Below are positions 25,624-34,438 of a stretch of 64,000 nucleotides of DNA, piece after piece; within the stretch, counting starts at the first letter, position 1; the number at the start of each line of letters is the position of its first letter. The position numbers and the translations under genes are program-made. Below the pieces are notes generated by a model, which was given only the letters and a program-made list of their open reading frames with translations, had not been told where the DNA came from and searched no databases. This stretch comes from Salinimicrobium terrae DSM 17865 (GTDB lineage: Bacteria > Bacteroidota > Bacteroidia > Flavobacteriales > Flavobacteriaceae). Location of the stretch: positions 1 through 64,000 of the forward strand of contig NZ_AUKI01000011.1 of the NCBI RefSeq assembly GCF_000424665.1. Direction: 5' to 3'.

Positions 25624-27001
25624 CGATTTTTTTTATCTCACCTATCATTTCTTTAGCTACCTCATCTGCCCTCTCCTGACTTTTAGCTTCGGTATAAATC
25701 CTGATTATAGGTTCAGTATTGGATTTTCTCAAATGCACCCAGTGTTCTGCAAAATCTATTTTTACACCATCTACCGTACTCACCTCTTCTCCGGTATACT
25801 TCTTTTCTAGCTGCTTTAAAATATTATCCACGTCAAGCTCCGGAGTGAGTTCAATTTTGTTTTTGCTCATGAAATAAGAAGGATAAGTCTTTCTCAATTC
25901 GGACACCTTCATTTGCTTCTCAGCCAAAAAAGTTAAAAATAAGGCTACTCCTACCAGACTGTCACGGCCGTAGTGGGATTCCGGATAGATAATTCCACCA
26001 TTACCTTCACCGCCAATAATGGCATTGTTATTCTTCATTAACTCCACAACATTTACCTCACCTACCGCACTGGCTTCATAGCTGCCACCATGCTTTTGGG
26101 TGATATCCCTTAGAGCTCTGGAAGAAGAAAGATTACTTACAGTATTCCCGGGAGTCTTACTTAAAACATAATCGGCACAAGCCACTAAAGTATATTCCTC
26201 GCCAAACATTTCCCCTTCTTCTGTAATAAAAGCAAGTCTGTCAACATCGGGATCAACCACCACACCAAGATCTGCTTTTTGCTCTTTTACAAGCTCACAT
26301 ATCTCTGAAAGATGTTCTTTAAGAGGCTCCGGGTTGTGAGGAAACTCGCCGGTTGGTTCGCAATAAAGTTCAATTACCTTTACTCCCAGCCTCTTCAGTA
26401 ATTTTGGAATTGCTATTCCCCCTGTGGAATTAACCCCGTCCACTGCTACAGTAAATCCTGCTTCAGCAATTTTTTTGGCATCCACCAGGGGAAGCATTAC
26501 CACTTCTTCAATATGAGTATCAATATAATGGTCAACTTCCATAATTTTTCCAAGGTCATCTACTTCTGCAAAAGAAAAATCGGCTTTTTCGGCAATTCGT
26601 AGAATTTCAGCTCCCTCATCTCCATTCAGAAATTCTCCTTTTTCGTTGAGGAGCTTTAGAGCATTCCATTGTTTAGGATTATGACTGGCGGTAAGAATAA
26701 TTCCCCCATCTGCCTTTTCCATGGGAACCGCAATTTCGACCGTGGGAGTTGTAGAAAGATCAAGATCAATTACATTAATTCCAAGTCCGGTAAGCGTATT
26801 CATTACAAGTTGTTGAATCATTTGACCCGAAATTCTTGCATCCCGACCTACCACAACGATAGCCTTCTTATCTTGATGGCGGTTTTTCAACCAGGTACCG
26901 TAAGCAGCAGCAAACTTTACTGCATCCACTGGAGTCAGGTTTTCTGAAGGTTTTCCTCCAATGGTTCCGCGAATTCCGGAAATAGATTTAATTAAAGTCA
27001 T
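25613..27001 (-). CDS. glmM: Phosphoglucosamine mutase (GlmM-type phosphohexomutase)
   Basis: The 462-residue alpha-D-phosphohexomutase has all four family motifs. They are the catalytic phosphoserine loop TASHNPKQWNALK (about residues 100-112), the metal loop DPDVDRLAF, the sugar loop GEGNGG and the phosphate-binding tail RKSNTEPIIRIY. GlmM interconverts glucosamine 6-phosphate and 1-phosphate for UDP-GlcNAc, so it feeds peptidoglycan, lipid A and the amino-sugar pathway seen at 8-11 kb. Bacteroidota proteins of this length are usually annotated GlmM, but phosphomannomutase activity cannot be excluded from motifs alone. A complete promoter lies at 27090-27121. Confidence 0.85.
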   Translation of the reverse strand: MTLIKSISGIRGTIGGKPSENLTPVDAVKFAAAYGTWLKNRHQDKKAIVVVGRDARISGQMIQQLVMNTLTGLGINVIDLDLSTTPTVEIAVPMEKADGGIILTASHNPKQWNALKLLNEKGEFLNGDEGAEILRIAEKADFSFAEVDDLGKIMEVDHYIDTHIEEVVMLPLVDAKKIAEAGFTVAVDGVNSTGGIAIPKLLKRLGVKVIELYCEPTGEFPHNPEPLKEHLSEICELVKEQKADLGVVVDPDVDRLAFITEEGEMFGEEYTLVACADYVLSKTPGNTVSNLSSSRALRDITQKHGGSYEASAVGEVNVVELMKNNNAIIGGEGNGGIIYPESHYGRDSLVGVALFLTFLAEKQMKVSELRKTYPSYFMSKNKIELTPELDVDNILKQLEKKYTGEEVSTVDGVKIDFAEHWVHLRKSNTEPIIRIYTEAKSQERADEVAKEMIGEIKKIANL

Positions 27002-27089
27002 AAACTGGTTTTCAAAGAGTTGTCAAAAATGTCATTTTTTGGAACCTCATTTTCTGCGGAATTTGTTCAGCAAAAAAAGTAAGGTCGCA

Positions 27090-27121
27090 CAAATATACAG
27101 TCCTTCTGAAGCAGTCACAAA
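27090..27121 (-). promoter_or_regulatory. Promoter of the glmM gene
   Basis: Minus strand: TTTG (27118-27121), 20 nt, TAtaTTTG (27090-27097). Both elements match the Bacteroidota consensus at standard spacing. The leader to the ATG at 27001 is about 80 nt. Confidence 0.75.
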
Positions 27122-27164
27122 ACTTAACATAAATTAAACACAGAGATTAATTACCTTAGCTCAA

Positions 27165-27749
27165 ATGAATTTTCTTGCCCATATTTATCTTTCCGGTCAA
27201 AATGAAGACATCATCCTGGGAAATTTTATCGCAGACTCAATAAAGGGAAAGAACTATTTACAATACCCTCCCGAAGTTCAAAAAGGCATCCTTTTACACC
27301 GGGCTATTGACTCATTCACAGATTCCCATCCTCTCGTTAAGAAAAGTTCAGCGAAATTGCACAAGAACTACAGTCATTATAGTGGAGTAATTGTAGATAT
27401 TTATTACGATCATTTTCTGGCTTCATATTGGGATGAATACTCTGAGGTTCCTTTAGAAGATTTTGTAGCCGAATTCTATAAATTACTACAAAAAAAATTT
27501 GATCTGCTACCGGCTCCTATTCAAAGATTCTTTCCCTATATGGTTTCTGAAAACTGGCTTTTAAGCTACGCCAGTATTGAAGGAATAGCAAGAATATTAT
27601 ACCAAATGAATATCCGCACCAAAAATATTGTTCAAATGGATCTTGCAATTAATGATCTCCAGGAGCATTATGATGACCTCTCTGAAGAATTCAAAACTTT
27701 TTTTCCACAACTGCAACAGTATTCTCGGGAGAAGAAGGCTTCCCTATAA
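27165..27749 (+). CDS. Acyl carrier protein phosphodiesterase (AcpH/DUF479 family)
   Basis: The 194 residues match the AcpH family: MNFLAHIYLSG start, GNFIADSIKG, GILLHRAIDSFTDSHP (about 44-59) and YYDHFLASYWDEYS (about 83-96). These His/Asp motifs build an HD-like metal site. AcpH removes the 4'-phosphopantetheine arm from acyl carrier protein. The protein has no signal and is cytosolic. The full-length domain and intact motifs suggest it is active. The gene stands alone, with a weak TAccTTaG element at 27152-27159 just ahead of it. Confidence 0.88.
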   Translation: MNFLAHIYLSGQNEDIILGNFIADSIKGKNYLQYPPEVQKGILLHRAIDSFTDSHPLVKKSSAKLHKNYSHYSGVIVDIYYDHFLASYWDEYSEVPLEDFVAEFYKLLQKKFDLLPAPIQRFFPYMVSENWLLSYASIEGIARILYQMNIRTKNIVQMDLAINDLQEHYDDLSEEFKTFFPQLQQYSREKKASL

Positions 27750-27992
27750 AAGACAACAATTTCATATTTTGTTTTCTGCTTCAAAAATCAGCCGACAAAA
27801 ACCACAAAAAGGGTAAAAAAGGGCATTTTCGGAATCTTAATTTGTATAAATTTTCAATTAGCAAAATTTACTTAAATGTTCTGAAGAACAAACTTGATAT
27901 AATCTAATTAATGAATTGGTAAAGGATTAAATATATTCCGAGAATATGAATCATTTAAGAAAGGGAAATGATCCTTAATTCCTATAACAAAA

Positions 27993-28017
27993 GAAAGCCG
28001 CTAAAAAAGCGGCTTTC
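27993..28017 (-). terminator. Terminator of the vWA lipoprotein gene
   Basis: GAAAGCCGCT / AGCGGCTTTC stem of 10 bp with a 5-nt loop, followed on the minus strand by TTTT. It lies about 30 nt past the stop of the gene at 28047-29570. Confidence 0.8.
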
Positions 28018-28046
28018 CTGTGAGTATTAATAATCTCAATTGGGTT

Positions 28047-29570
28047 CTACAGACTATATCCAAGATTTTGAAGTGCTGTTACAATTAAATTCTGATAGTA
28101 CGTTGCAGAGGCTCCCGGGGTAACATCATACACATAACCAAATTCAGATCTGTCAGAGAGGCCATAGGCTCCTGCGTAATTTCCATCTCCGTTTTCACAA
28201 TAGCTAATGAGCTTAGCAAAGTTATCTGTCCCTGAATAATTGGGCGTTGCTACCTGAAAAATTACCCCATGATAATAATTTGCAGGGAAAGAATTTAACC
28301 TCGTTCTCAAGGTAGTAATATCATTGTCAAAAGTTGCTGTCCTTGGAGAACTGGAATCCCAGGTGGTACTAGAGCTGGTATAACTTGTTACAGATTCATC
28401 CTGGAAGACCAGAACTATAACATCTCCCGTTGGGGTATCACCCCCCATATTTAAATAATCTATTGTTCTTTCACTTCCATCGGAAATCACCCTTACTTTA
28501 TCATCGTAAAGCGTTTCATCGTGATTATAAAGGCCTATTAACGCCGCTTTTAGAAGATTATTTCTCATTTCTTGCAGAGGCGCTAAGGTATTGTCCATGG
28601 ATCCAGAACTATCAAAATAAATAAAAATATTTGTGTCAGCACTAATAACAGGGTCGTCAGAACATCCAATTCTTATATGATGGTAGGCTGGTTCTTCTTG
28701 TGCCAATGCCTCAATACTGGCCTGAGTAATCGTAAAGTCATAAAAATCTCCGGCATCTGCACTGTAATCAAGATCTTCATGGTTTAATATTGTTACTCTC
28801 GCATAATATGTATCATCACCAAGATCTGGCATTGCAAAGCATAGTACAGAGGCTGAAGGCCAATTTCCTGACATTGATATTGAATTAGTGTCGTTGTTGA
28901 GCACCACTTCATTGGTCATAGCGGCATCAGTGAAAACGTCAACATTAAAATAAGCAGGATATTCACGTCCTGTTTCCTCGTCACAATAGTTAACAAAGAT
29001 GCAATAGCTGTTTTCAACTTCTACAACATCAAAGTCAAAGAATGGATATCCATAAGCAGCTTCTTCCCTTGCATAGTAACATAGAACATCAACGTCAATA
29101 TAAGGTTTAGTTCCAGCTGCCAATTCGATAGTCATTGGCAGAGCGTCGCCGACTTCTGATTCAAATGCTCCCCCTTCGCGTGGAGCAACCCATAGAACCT
29201 GATCGCTTGCATCATAAACTGCGAAGTGTTGTAGATAATATATACCGGCAGGAACGGCCAGATCCTCAGAATAAGTAGTCTCCCAGGAACCATTATTGTC
29301 AACAAGCCCTACCTCATGGAGATCATAATCTCCCGTTTCGGCATCTTCATCGATAGACCATCCTAGCATAACATAAGCAGGTACTGCGTCGTCCCTACAC
29401 TCAGCATCAGATTGTTTATTCTGATCATTAAAAGAATTAAGCAAAGACCTGAATTTTAACTGCACAGTTTCAGGATCATCAGAAACTACTCCGGCTTCAT
29501 CCTTACTACAGGAGGTGAAAATCATTGCAAAAATTGCCATCCAGGCAATTGAAATTTTAAAATTTTTCAT
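28047..29570 (-). CDS. Modular lipoprotein A: shared N-module plus vWA-like C-domain
   Basis: The 507-residue protein has a lipoprotein signal ending in FTSC (lipid Cys21), then Ser-Lys-Asp-Glu, the kind of acidic tag that sends Bacteroidota lipoproteins to the cell surface. Residues about 30-305 are the N-module shared with the proteins at 32999-34342 and 34439-36010; shared blocks include ECRDxAVPAYVMLG, SWETTYSEDL and EVENSYCIFVNYC. From about 312 the C-part is unique and begins like a von Willebrand A domain, with a MIDAS motif DSSGS (Asp320, Ser322, Ser324) and later VIVLVFQDES. vWA domains bind ligands through a metal, so adhesion or complex assembly is plausible. I do not recognise the N-module as a named family. 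Confidence 0.85.
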   Translation of the reverse strand: MKNFKISIAWMAIFAMIFTSCSKDEAGVVSDDPETVQLKFRSLLNSFNDQNKQSDAECRDDAVPAYVMLGWSIDEDAETGDYDLHEVGLVDNNGSWETTYSEDLAVPAGIYYLQHFAVYDASDQVLWVAPREGGAFESEVGDALPMTIELAAGTKPYIDVDVLCYYAREEAAYGYPFFDFDVVEVENSYCIFVNYCDEETGREYPAYFNVDVFTDAAMTNEVVLNNDTNSISMSGNWPSASVLCFAMPDLGDDTYYARVTILNHEDLDYSADAGDFYDFTITQASIEALAQEEPAYHHIRIGCSDDPVISADTNIFIYFDSSGSMDNTLAPLQEMRNNLLKAALIGLYNHDETLYDDKVRVISDGSERTIDYLNMGGDTPTGDVIVLVFQDESVTSYTSSSTTWDSSSPRTATFDNDITTLRTRLNSFPANYYHGVIFQVATPNYSGTDNFAKLISYCENGDGNYAGAYGLSDRSEFGYVYDVTPGASATYYQNLIVTALQNLGYSL

Positions 29571-30034
29571 AATAATTAAAAAGTTTTGGTTAAAAAATAA
29601 AATGGTTGTAAAAAATTGTTGTTATATCATCCATAGCGGGATCTTCTACAGAGATCAATTTGAAACGACTTCCTCTGCTCCCGGAGAAGAAGAAAGTTCC
29701 ATGTCATTGTAAAGCATACGGTATAACCCATGTCAACGAGATGTTGCTAGTCAAATTTTTAACTATACAGGGGAATTAAGTGGGGGAAATGAATGGGGAA
29801 TTAGTAGTTACTCAGGAAAGTAGTAACTAATACTATAAAAGTACATTTAGCTTAAATTTAAACCAATGGGGGAATTCCCTACTTCTTGAAATTCTTGAAA
29901 GAATCTAATGGCCAATAAGGATAAAAGGTAAAACAAATAATAGAAAGTAGAAAAATTACACACAATTTTGGCATAGTGTAGAATTAGTCCTCAATTATTT
30001 AAATCCGAATTCTAGAGAAAAATCTATACAATAT
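29571..30034. other. Leader region of lipoprotein A with motifs shared with lipoprotein C
   Basis: No gene is supported here. The block near the start codon contains AAAATGGTTG-type sequence, also found in modified form upstream of the other two paralogs. Further out lie AGTGGGGGAAAT (from about 29779) and CAATGGGGGAA (29864-29874). Both have counterparts upstream of the paralog at 34439-36010 (around 36123 and 36177). This suggests a duplicated long promoter or leader region. Confidence 0.45.
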
Positions 30035-30080
30035 AATTCATAAAAAAACCCGGCGTAGAAGCCGGGTTTTTTTATGAATT
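30035..30080 (-). terminator. Strong terminator of the astacin gene
   Basis: A perfect 20-bp inverted repeat (30035-30054 with 30061-30080) around the loop GTAGAA. Its GC core CCCGGC/GCCGGG is flanked by A7/T7 tracts. It sits 8 nt beyond the stop of the metalloprotease gene and works in either direction. Confidence 0.9.
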
Positions 30081-30088
30081 ATTAAATA

Positions 30089-31141
30089 TTAATAGGCATA
30101 TCTCCATGCACCATCAACGTAAATCACTGTTCTCCATCCATAACGGGTATAATAATACCATTGACCGTAGTAACGTAATACATAGAGGCCATGGACAGTA
30201 TAATATTCTCCATCAATATATTCTGGTTCCGTTGTCGTTACTGTTGTTCCTGGAGACGTTCCAGGGTACATACTGTTTATTCCTTTAACATCTTCTGAAG
30301 ATAAGGCACTTCTTTGAATACTGTATGTACTACCATCTTTTTTCACAATAGTAGGTTGTCCATTCGCTGAAAAGGAATAGGATCCATACATCATAATAGA
30401 ACCAAAATCAAGATGAGTAGTAAATTCATCGCCATCCATACCATTTTCTTCGTATGTTTTGAAGTTGTGTTCTCTTCCGCTCTGAATATTTTGAAAATTT
30501 ATAGTGATATGGTTATCTCTATCTACACGACTCTGTTCATGCCAAAGGCCAATAGCGTGTCCAATTTCATGAATGGTATTACCGGTAGAACATGCGGTAG
30601 ACAGGGTAATATTTTGTCTTCCGCCAATCATCCCAACGTAAGAAGAACAACCTGAACCCGTTACAAAATAAACGTAATTGGACTGAGAAGTTCTCTCCAC
30701 AAATTTAATATTAGTGTTAGATTCCCAATGCTTTATGGCATCATAAACTCTTGTTTTATTATCAAGTCCGCTTTCTATAGCATAATAGACGGTATTGTTA
30801 GGCCACCTACCTGAAGTTCGTCCAACACTTTTAGTTTCCGGGACAATTTCATTTTTTTCAAAAACTACTTTAACTTCCTCATGGCTCACCATATCTGGAG
30901 GTAAAAGAATGTCCCCTTCATAAATATAATCACCATTATGTTGTTCAACGAGCATCTTGCTTCCAGCAAAAAATACTTCAGTTATATTTCCATTTACTTC
31001 TGTATGGGCCATTTCCGTGATATCCTCTGCCTCAGTAATCTGAGTTGAAGAATCTATTAAGTCCAATTCCTCTACAGAATCTTTGCTACAGGCCATTATA
31101 GCCAGAACAGGTACAATAAAAAATATTTTAATTTTATTCAT
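30089..31141 (-). CDS. Astacin-type (M12A) metalloprotease lipoprotein
   Basis: The 350 residues start with a lipoprotein signal (MNKIKIFFIVPVLAIMACSK, lipid Cys18) and an acidic tail consistent with surface export. A pro-region of about 80 residues precedes the protease domain (about 107-295). The zinc site is HEIGHAIGLWHEQSRVDRD, with His191, Glu192, His195 and His201, and the Met-turn is SIMMYGSYSFS near 245. The astacin signature is complete, so it should be active. After a Thr-rich linker the last 40 residues are packed with Tyr and Trp (DGEYYTVHGLYVLRYYGQWY), a compact tail of unknown role. Encoded among the modular lipoproteins, it may process them or host/prey proteins; that is inference. 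Confidence 0.92.
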   Translation of the reverse strand: MNKIKIFFIVPVLAIMACSKDSVEELDLIDSSTQITEAEDITEMAHTEVNGNITEVFFAGSKMLVEQHNGDYIYEGDILLPPDMVSHEEVKVVFEKNEIVPETKSVGRTSGRWPNNTVYYAIESGLDNKTRVYDAIKHWESNTNIKFVERTSQSNYVYFVTGSGCSSYVGMIGGRQNITLSTACSTGNTIHEIGHAIGLWHEQSRVDRDNHITINFQNIQSGREHNFKTYEENGMDGDEFTTHLDFGSIMMYGSYSFSANGQPTIVKKDGSTYSIQRSALSSEDVKGINSMYPGTSPGTTVTTTEPEYIDGEYYTVHGLYVLRYYGQWYYYTRYGWRTVIYVDGAWRYAY

Positions 31142-32916
31142 AAGTAGGTTTTCTTTGATGTAAACAACCTTTTAAAAAAATAGGCTGTTGTTAATGTTTA
31201 CTTTTTTTTAATATTATTAACCATTTTTCAAATGGTTAATTAGGCAACATAATAACTTAAAAAAGTCCTAAAATTTTTATTTAGGAAGAACCGTGCCAAA
31301 AAATTTGTTGTTATTTTTTAACACATGTTGCTTTGGATCGTAACATGTTTGGGGCTAAGGAAGTTTCAAATTGCTGTCTGGTTCGTTGTAATAAATTTAA
31401 ATATTTGGTGATAGGGTTCTTTAGAAGATATATTTTGATAAATAAAAATTTACGCTGCAAAAAAAAAGAAAATAATTGGTTTAATATAATTTTTTGTTAA
31501 TTTTAACACATTGAAACATAGATAGATACATAGGATTTTTCCTACAATGAGATCCATAAAAGAATCGTCAAAATAGTTCTTCATGAATGGGAGAAGGAAT
31601 ATTTTTCTTTCTAAGATGGGCGGAAGCCTGAAATCGACTTGTATGAAATTAAGTGTAAGCGTAATTTAAAACCAATGAAGATATTTCGAGGAATTTCAAA
31701 GACAAATTAATTCTGTGTTTAAAAGCAGCGGATTTGGTTTAAGTCAGCTGGAACGGTTTGGTGGTATATCTGACCAAGGTTATCTTTCATTAGATTTAAA
31801 AAAATTAAACCGTTCACAAGAAAAGTTATTAGAGTCGGAAAAAAAGAGAATAGTAGTAAAAAGTGCAATATTTTGCAAGTCAAATAAGAACTGGAGGCAG
31901 CATTTGTTGCAAGCCGATAGAGCTCAATTAAAATGGATGAACGGAGAAGGACAAAGCTTAATATCCAGGTATCGGGATCAGGAAAGAGGCTGTATATTAA
32001 TATGCAGGACCGAGCCGTGTTTAATTGTAGTTTTAAATAGATAATCTCTGTAGCTGATAATTGTTCTTAGAGACGAACATAGTTGTGGGGTCGAGAAAAA
32101 GTACATCTTTAAAGCCTGCCTTTCTTCGAAAAGGCCGGTTAGTATAAACTTTAATGCTACAAAGTTTATCGCCTTAAAAGGAAAAAATTCAGCCGCACTA
32201 TTATTCCCCGGAACATCTACTATCCAAATGAAATTAAAGAGTATAAAAATTAATACACCTCCGGTAGTGTGGTAAAGTGACACTTGCTATCGCGTAGGAG
32301 ATAAAATTGTCACCCAATCTTCAATATAAATGTTTCACTAAGAAAATAGTTGTTTATAAAGTTTCTGATCATATGAAAAGGAAAGGCAAACCTAAAGGCT
32401 CTGAAGATGGGCTTAAAAAGATAATATAGTAGGCCAATATACTTACAAGTTCTGACCAATCTTTTTTTAATCCCATATCAACAATCGGTATGGCCTTAAT
32501 TGTCCAGAAAATAACTAGACTGAAAGGATTAACAGAACAAATGGAAGAAGCATATTTCGACTATTTCAAGCCCCAGACCTTTAGTCAACTCAGAAAACAC
32601 TTAAAAAAGGCTGTGAACAACTAAAACAACAAGAGCAGTATTACTATTTTTGATGAGGAACATTAAAAAACAAAAAACCTGTCAATACTAAAAAGGAGGT
32701 TTAACTCCCGACTAAAGAGGTGATGTTTTACTTAGACAAAAATGTTCTTGATTTTTGGATCAGATAAATTCTGGACTTGTTTCTATAACCACTGAATTAC
32801 CAACCAAAATAGGAACTAATTTGTAATTGCACTTGGTACGCTTTACAATTCTGGTTTTTGGGGATTTTAGAGTAATTGAAATTGTTGTCAACTTATTTCA
32901 GGACGGGTCACTGCAT
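31142..32916. other. 1.8-kb decayed region without an intact gene
   Basis: This stretch between the astacin gene and lipoprotein B holds no convincing complete gene. A GTG-started frame at 31715-32044 could encode 109 residues, including LSQLERFGGISDQGYLSL and NWRQHLLQADRAQLKW, but it has no recognisable domain and a mixed composition. At 32490-32624 a clearly protein-like fragment is found (separate entry). The inverted repeat ACATGTT...AACATGT (31323-31348) could be a regulator site about 180 nt upstream of the astacin gene. A TGTAAGC-N6-TAAAACC match to the IS end occurs at 31654-31673. Overall it resembles a graveyard of mobile or accessory genes. Confidence 0.5.
32490..32624 (+). pseudogene. 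Unrecognised coding relic
   Basis: The frame reads MALIVQKITRLKGLTEQMEE and then AYFDYFKPQTFSQLRKHLKK before a stop at 32622. It extends open for about eight codons upstream of the ATG. In the +1 frame a sensible continuation (EQLKQQEQYYYF) follows, suggesting a frameshift near 32608. Composition is that of a real helical protein, but neither end is complete. It could be a transposase or regulator remnant; I cannot name it. Confidence 0.3.
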
Positions 32917-32918
32917 AA

Positions 32919-32953
32919 AAAAAAGCCACGCGATAAATCGCGCAGCTTTTTAT
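32919..32953 (-). terminator. Terminator of lipoprotein B gene
   Basis: AAAAGC-CA-CGCGAT-AA-ATCGCG-CA-GCTTTT hairpin with a small internal mismatch and A/T tracts on both sides, about 45 nt past the stop at 32999. Confidence 0.75.
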
Positions 32954-32998
32954 TGTAAATCAAGAATTGAATTCCTAATTTATTCAATACACTATAGC

Positions 32999-34342
32999 TT
33001 AGGCCTCAGGAGGACATACTAATACTCTCACCTTCACCCACAGTGGATAACTTACATTATCCGCACTTAATTCCATAATATCATTTATAGAAGCTGTAAT
33101 TTCAGCTGTATTTGAGCGATAATCTAATAAAAATGATTCGCAGAATGTCTCGTTATCAGTCACTACTACTTCAAAACCACTTGCGAAGTCCAATCCGAAA
33201 TCAGTTGTAGATATCACCAAATCATTACTGTCATTCAGCATTATCGTTAGGTCTTCTACTGGATTATTAGAACCCAATTCGGCTAGGAATAATGGCTTCT
33301 CAGCATTTATCTCCACAAAACTATCAGTTCCATTGACATAATAAAAATTACAATTACCAATGTCACTCCAAGTCTGATCATTAAAGTCTTCTGTACAATC
33401 GAAGTTCACAGGAGGTGGCGTAGTTTCTCCACATTCAAATCTTATGTGGTGATAGCCAGGTTCTTGTGCTTCAAGTGCGATAATACTTGCCTGAGTAATC
33501 TCAAAGTCATAATAGTCACTTGCATCTGCAGTGTAATCAAGATAATCATGATTCATTACAGTTACTCTTGCGTAATAAGTATCGTCACCAAGATCTGGCA
33601 ATGCAAAACATAATACAGAAGCTGAAGGCCATTCACCTGCCATTGTTATGGAATTGGTGTCATTGCTAATATTAACTTCATCTGTCATAGCAGCATCAGT
33701 GAATACATCTACATTAAAATAAGCAGGATAATCACGACCTGTTTCATCATCACAATAGTTAACAAAGATACAGTAGCTGTTCTCTACCTCTATTACATCA
33801 AAGTCAAAAAATGGATATCCATAGGCAGCTTCTTCCCTTGAGTAATAACATAGAACATCGACATCAATATAGGGTTTTGTTCCGGCTACCAACTCGATTT
33901 CGATTGGAAGTGCGTCACCGACCTCTGGTTCAAAAGTGCTTCCCTCACGAGGAGCAACCCATAACACATTTCCACCTGCATCATATACAATAAAGTGGTG
34001 TAGATAATAAGTACCTGCAGGAAGTGCAAGGTCTTCTGAGTAAGTAGTCTCCCATGATCCGTTGTTATTCACAAGGCCAACCTCAAACCAGTGTTCTTCA
34101 GCAACTTCATCATTTGCATTAGTGGACCCTCCTATCATAACATATGCAGGGACTGCATTGTCTCTACATTCTGCTTCTGATTGCTTGTTCTGATCGTTAA
34201 AAGCATTAAGTAAAGCACCGAAAGTTAATTGTACCGTTTCGGGATCATCTGTGACTACACCTGCTTCTTCTTCTTTACTACAGGAAGTAAAAATTAGTGC
34301 AAACATTGCCAGCCAGGCAATGGAAATTTTGAAATTTTTCAT
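32999..34342 (-). CDS. Modular lipoprotein B: shared N-module plus unrecognised C-domain
   Basis: The 447-residue lipoprotein (signal ending IFTSC, lipid Cys21, then Ser-Lys-Glu-Glu-Glu) carries the same N-module as its neighbours up to about residue 305 (EPGYHHIRFECG). Its closest visible relative is lipoprotein A; long stretches such as REEAAYGYPFFDFDVxEVEN are nearly identical. The C-part (about 315-447) is different and acidic: CTEDFNDQTWSDIGNCNFYY, a beta-rich middle, and SYPLWVKVRVLVCPPEA at the end. I do not recognise this domain; it looks like a secreted beta-sandwich with two or three disulfides. It is transcribed leftward, with terminators on both sides marking a separate unit. Confidence 0.82.
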   Translation of the reverse strand: MKNFKISIAWLAMFALIFTSCSKEEEAGVVTDDPETVQLTFGALLNAFNDQNKQSEAECRDNAVPAYVMIGGSTNANDEVAEEHWFEVGLVNNNGSWETTYSEDLALPAGTYYLHHFIVYDAGGNVLWVAPREGSTFEPEVGDALPIEIELVAGTKPYIDVDVLCYYSREEAAYGYPFFDFDVIEVENSYCIFVNYCDDETGRDYPAYFNVDVFTDAAMTDEVNISNDTNSITMAGEWPSASVLCFALPDLGDDTYYARVTVMNHDYLDYTADASDYYDFEITQASIIALEAQEPGYHHIRFECGETTPPPVNFDCTEDFNDQTWSDIGNCNFYYVNGTDSFVEINAEKPLFLAELGSNNPVEDLTIMLNDSNDLVISTTDFGLDFASGFEVVVTDNETFCESFLLDYRSNTAEITASINDIMELSADNVSYPLWVKVRVLVCPPEA

Positions 34343-34397
34343 AATAAATTGATTTTAATTAATAAAAATTAGAATGGTTAATAAAAATTATTTAAAA

Positions 34398-34430
34398 AGA
34401 TCTCTCCGAACCTTAGATCCGGAGAGATCT
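34398..34430 (-). terminator. Terminator of lipoprotein C gene
   Basis: An 11-bp stem AGATCTCTCCG / CGGAGAGATCT with an 11-nt loop, followed on the minus strand by TTTTTAAATAATTTTT. It lies 9 nt after the stop of the gene at 34439-36010 and in the leader of lipoprotein B, so B needs its own promoter or read-through. Confidence 0.85.
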
Positions 34431-34438
34431 AATTCTGT

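Noticed and set aside
31715-32044. 109-residue GTG-started frame as a real gene
   Set aside because: No promoter or domain, and it lies in a region of broken frames; kept only as part of the decayed block.
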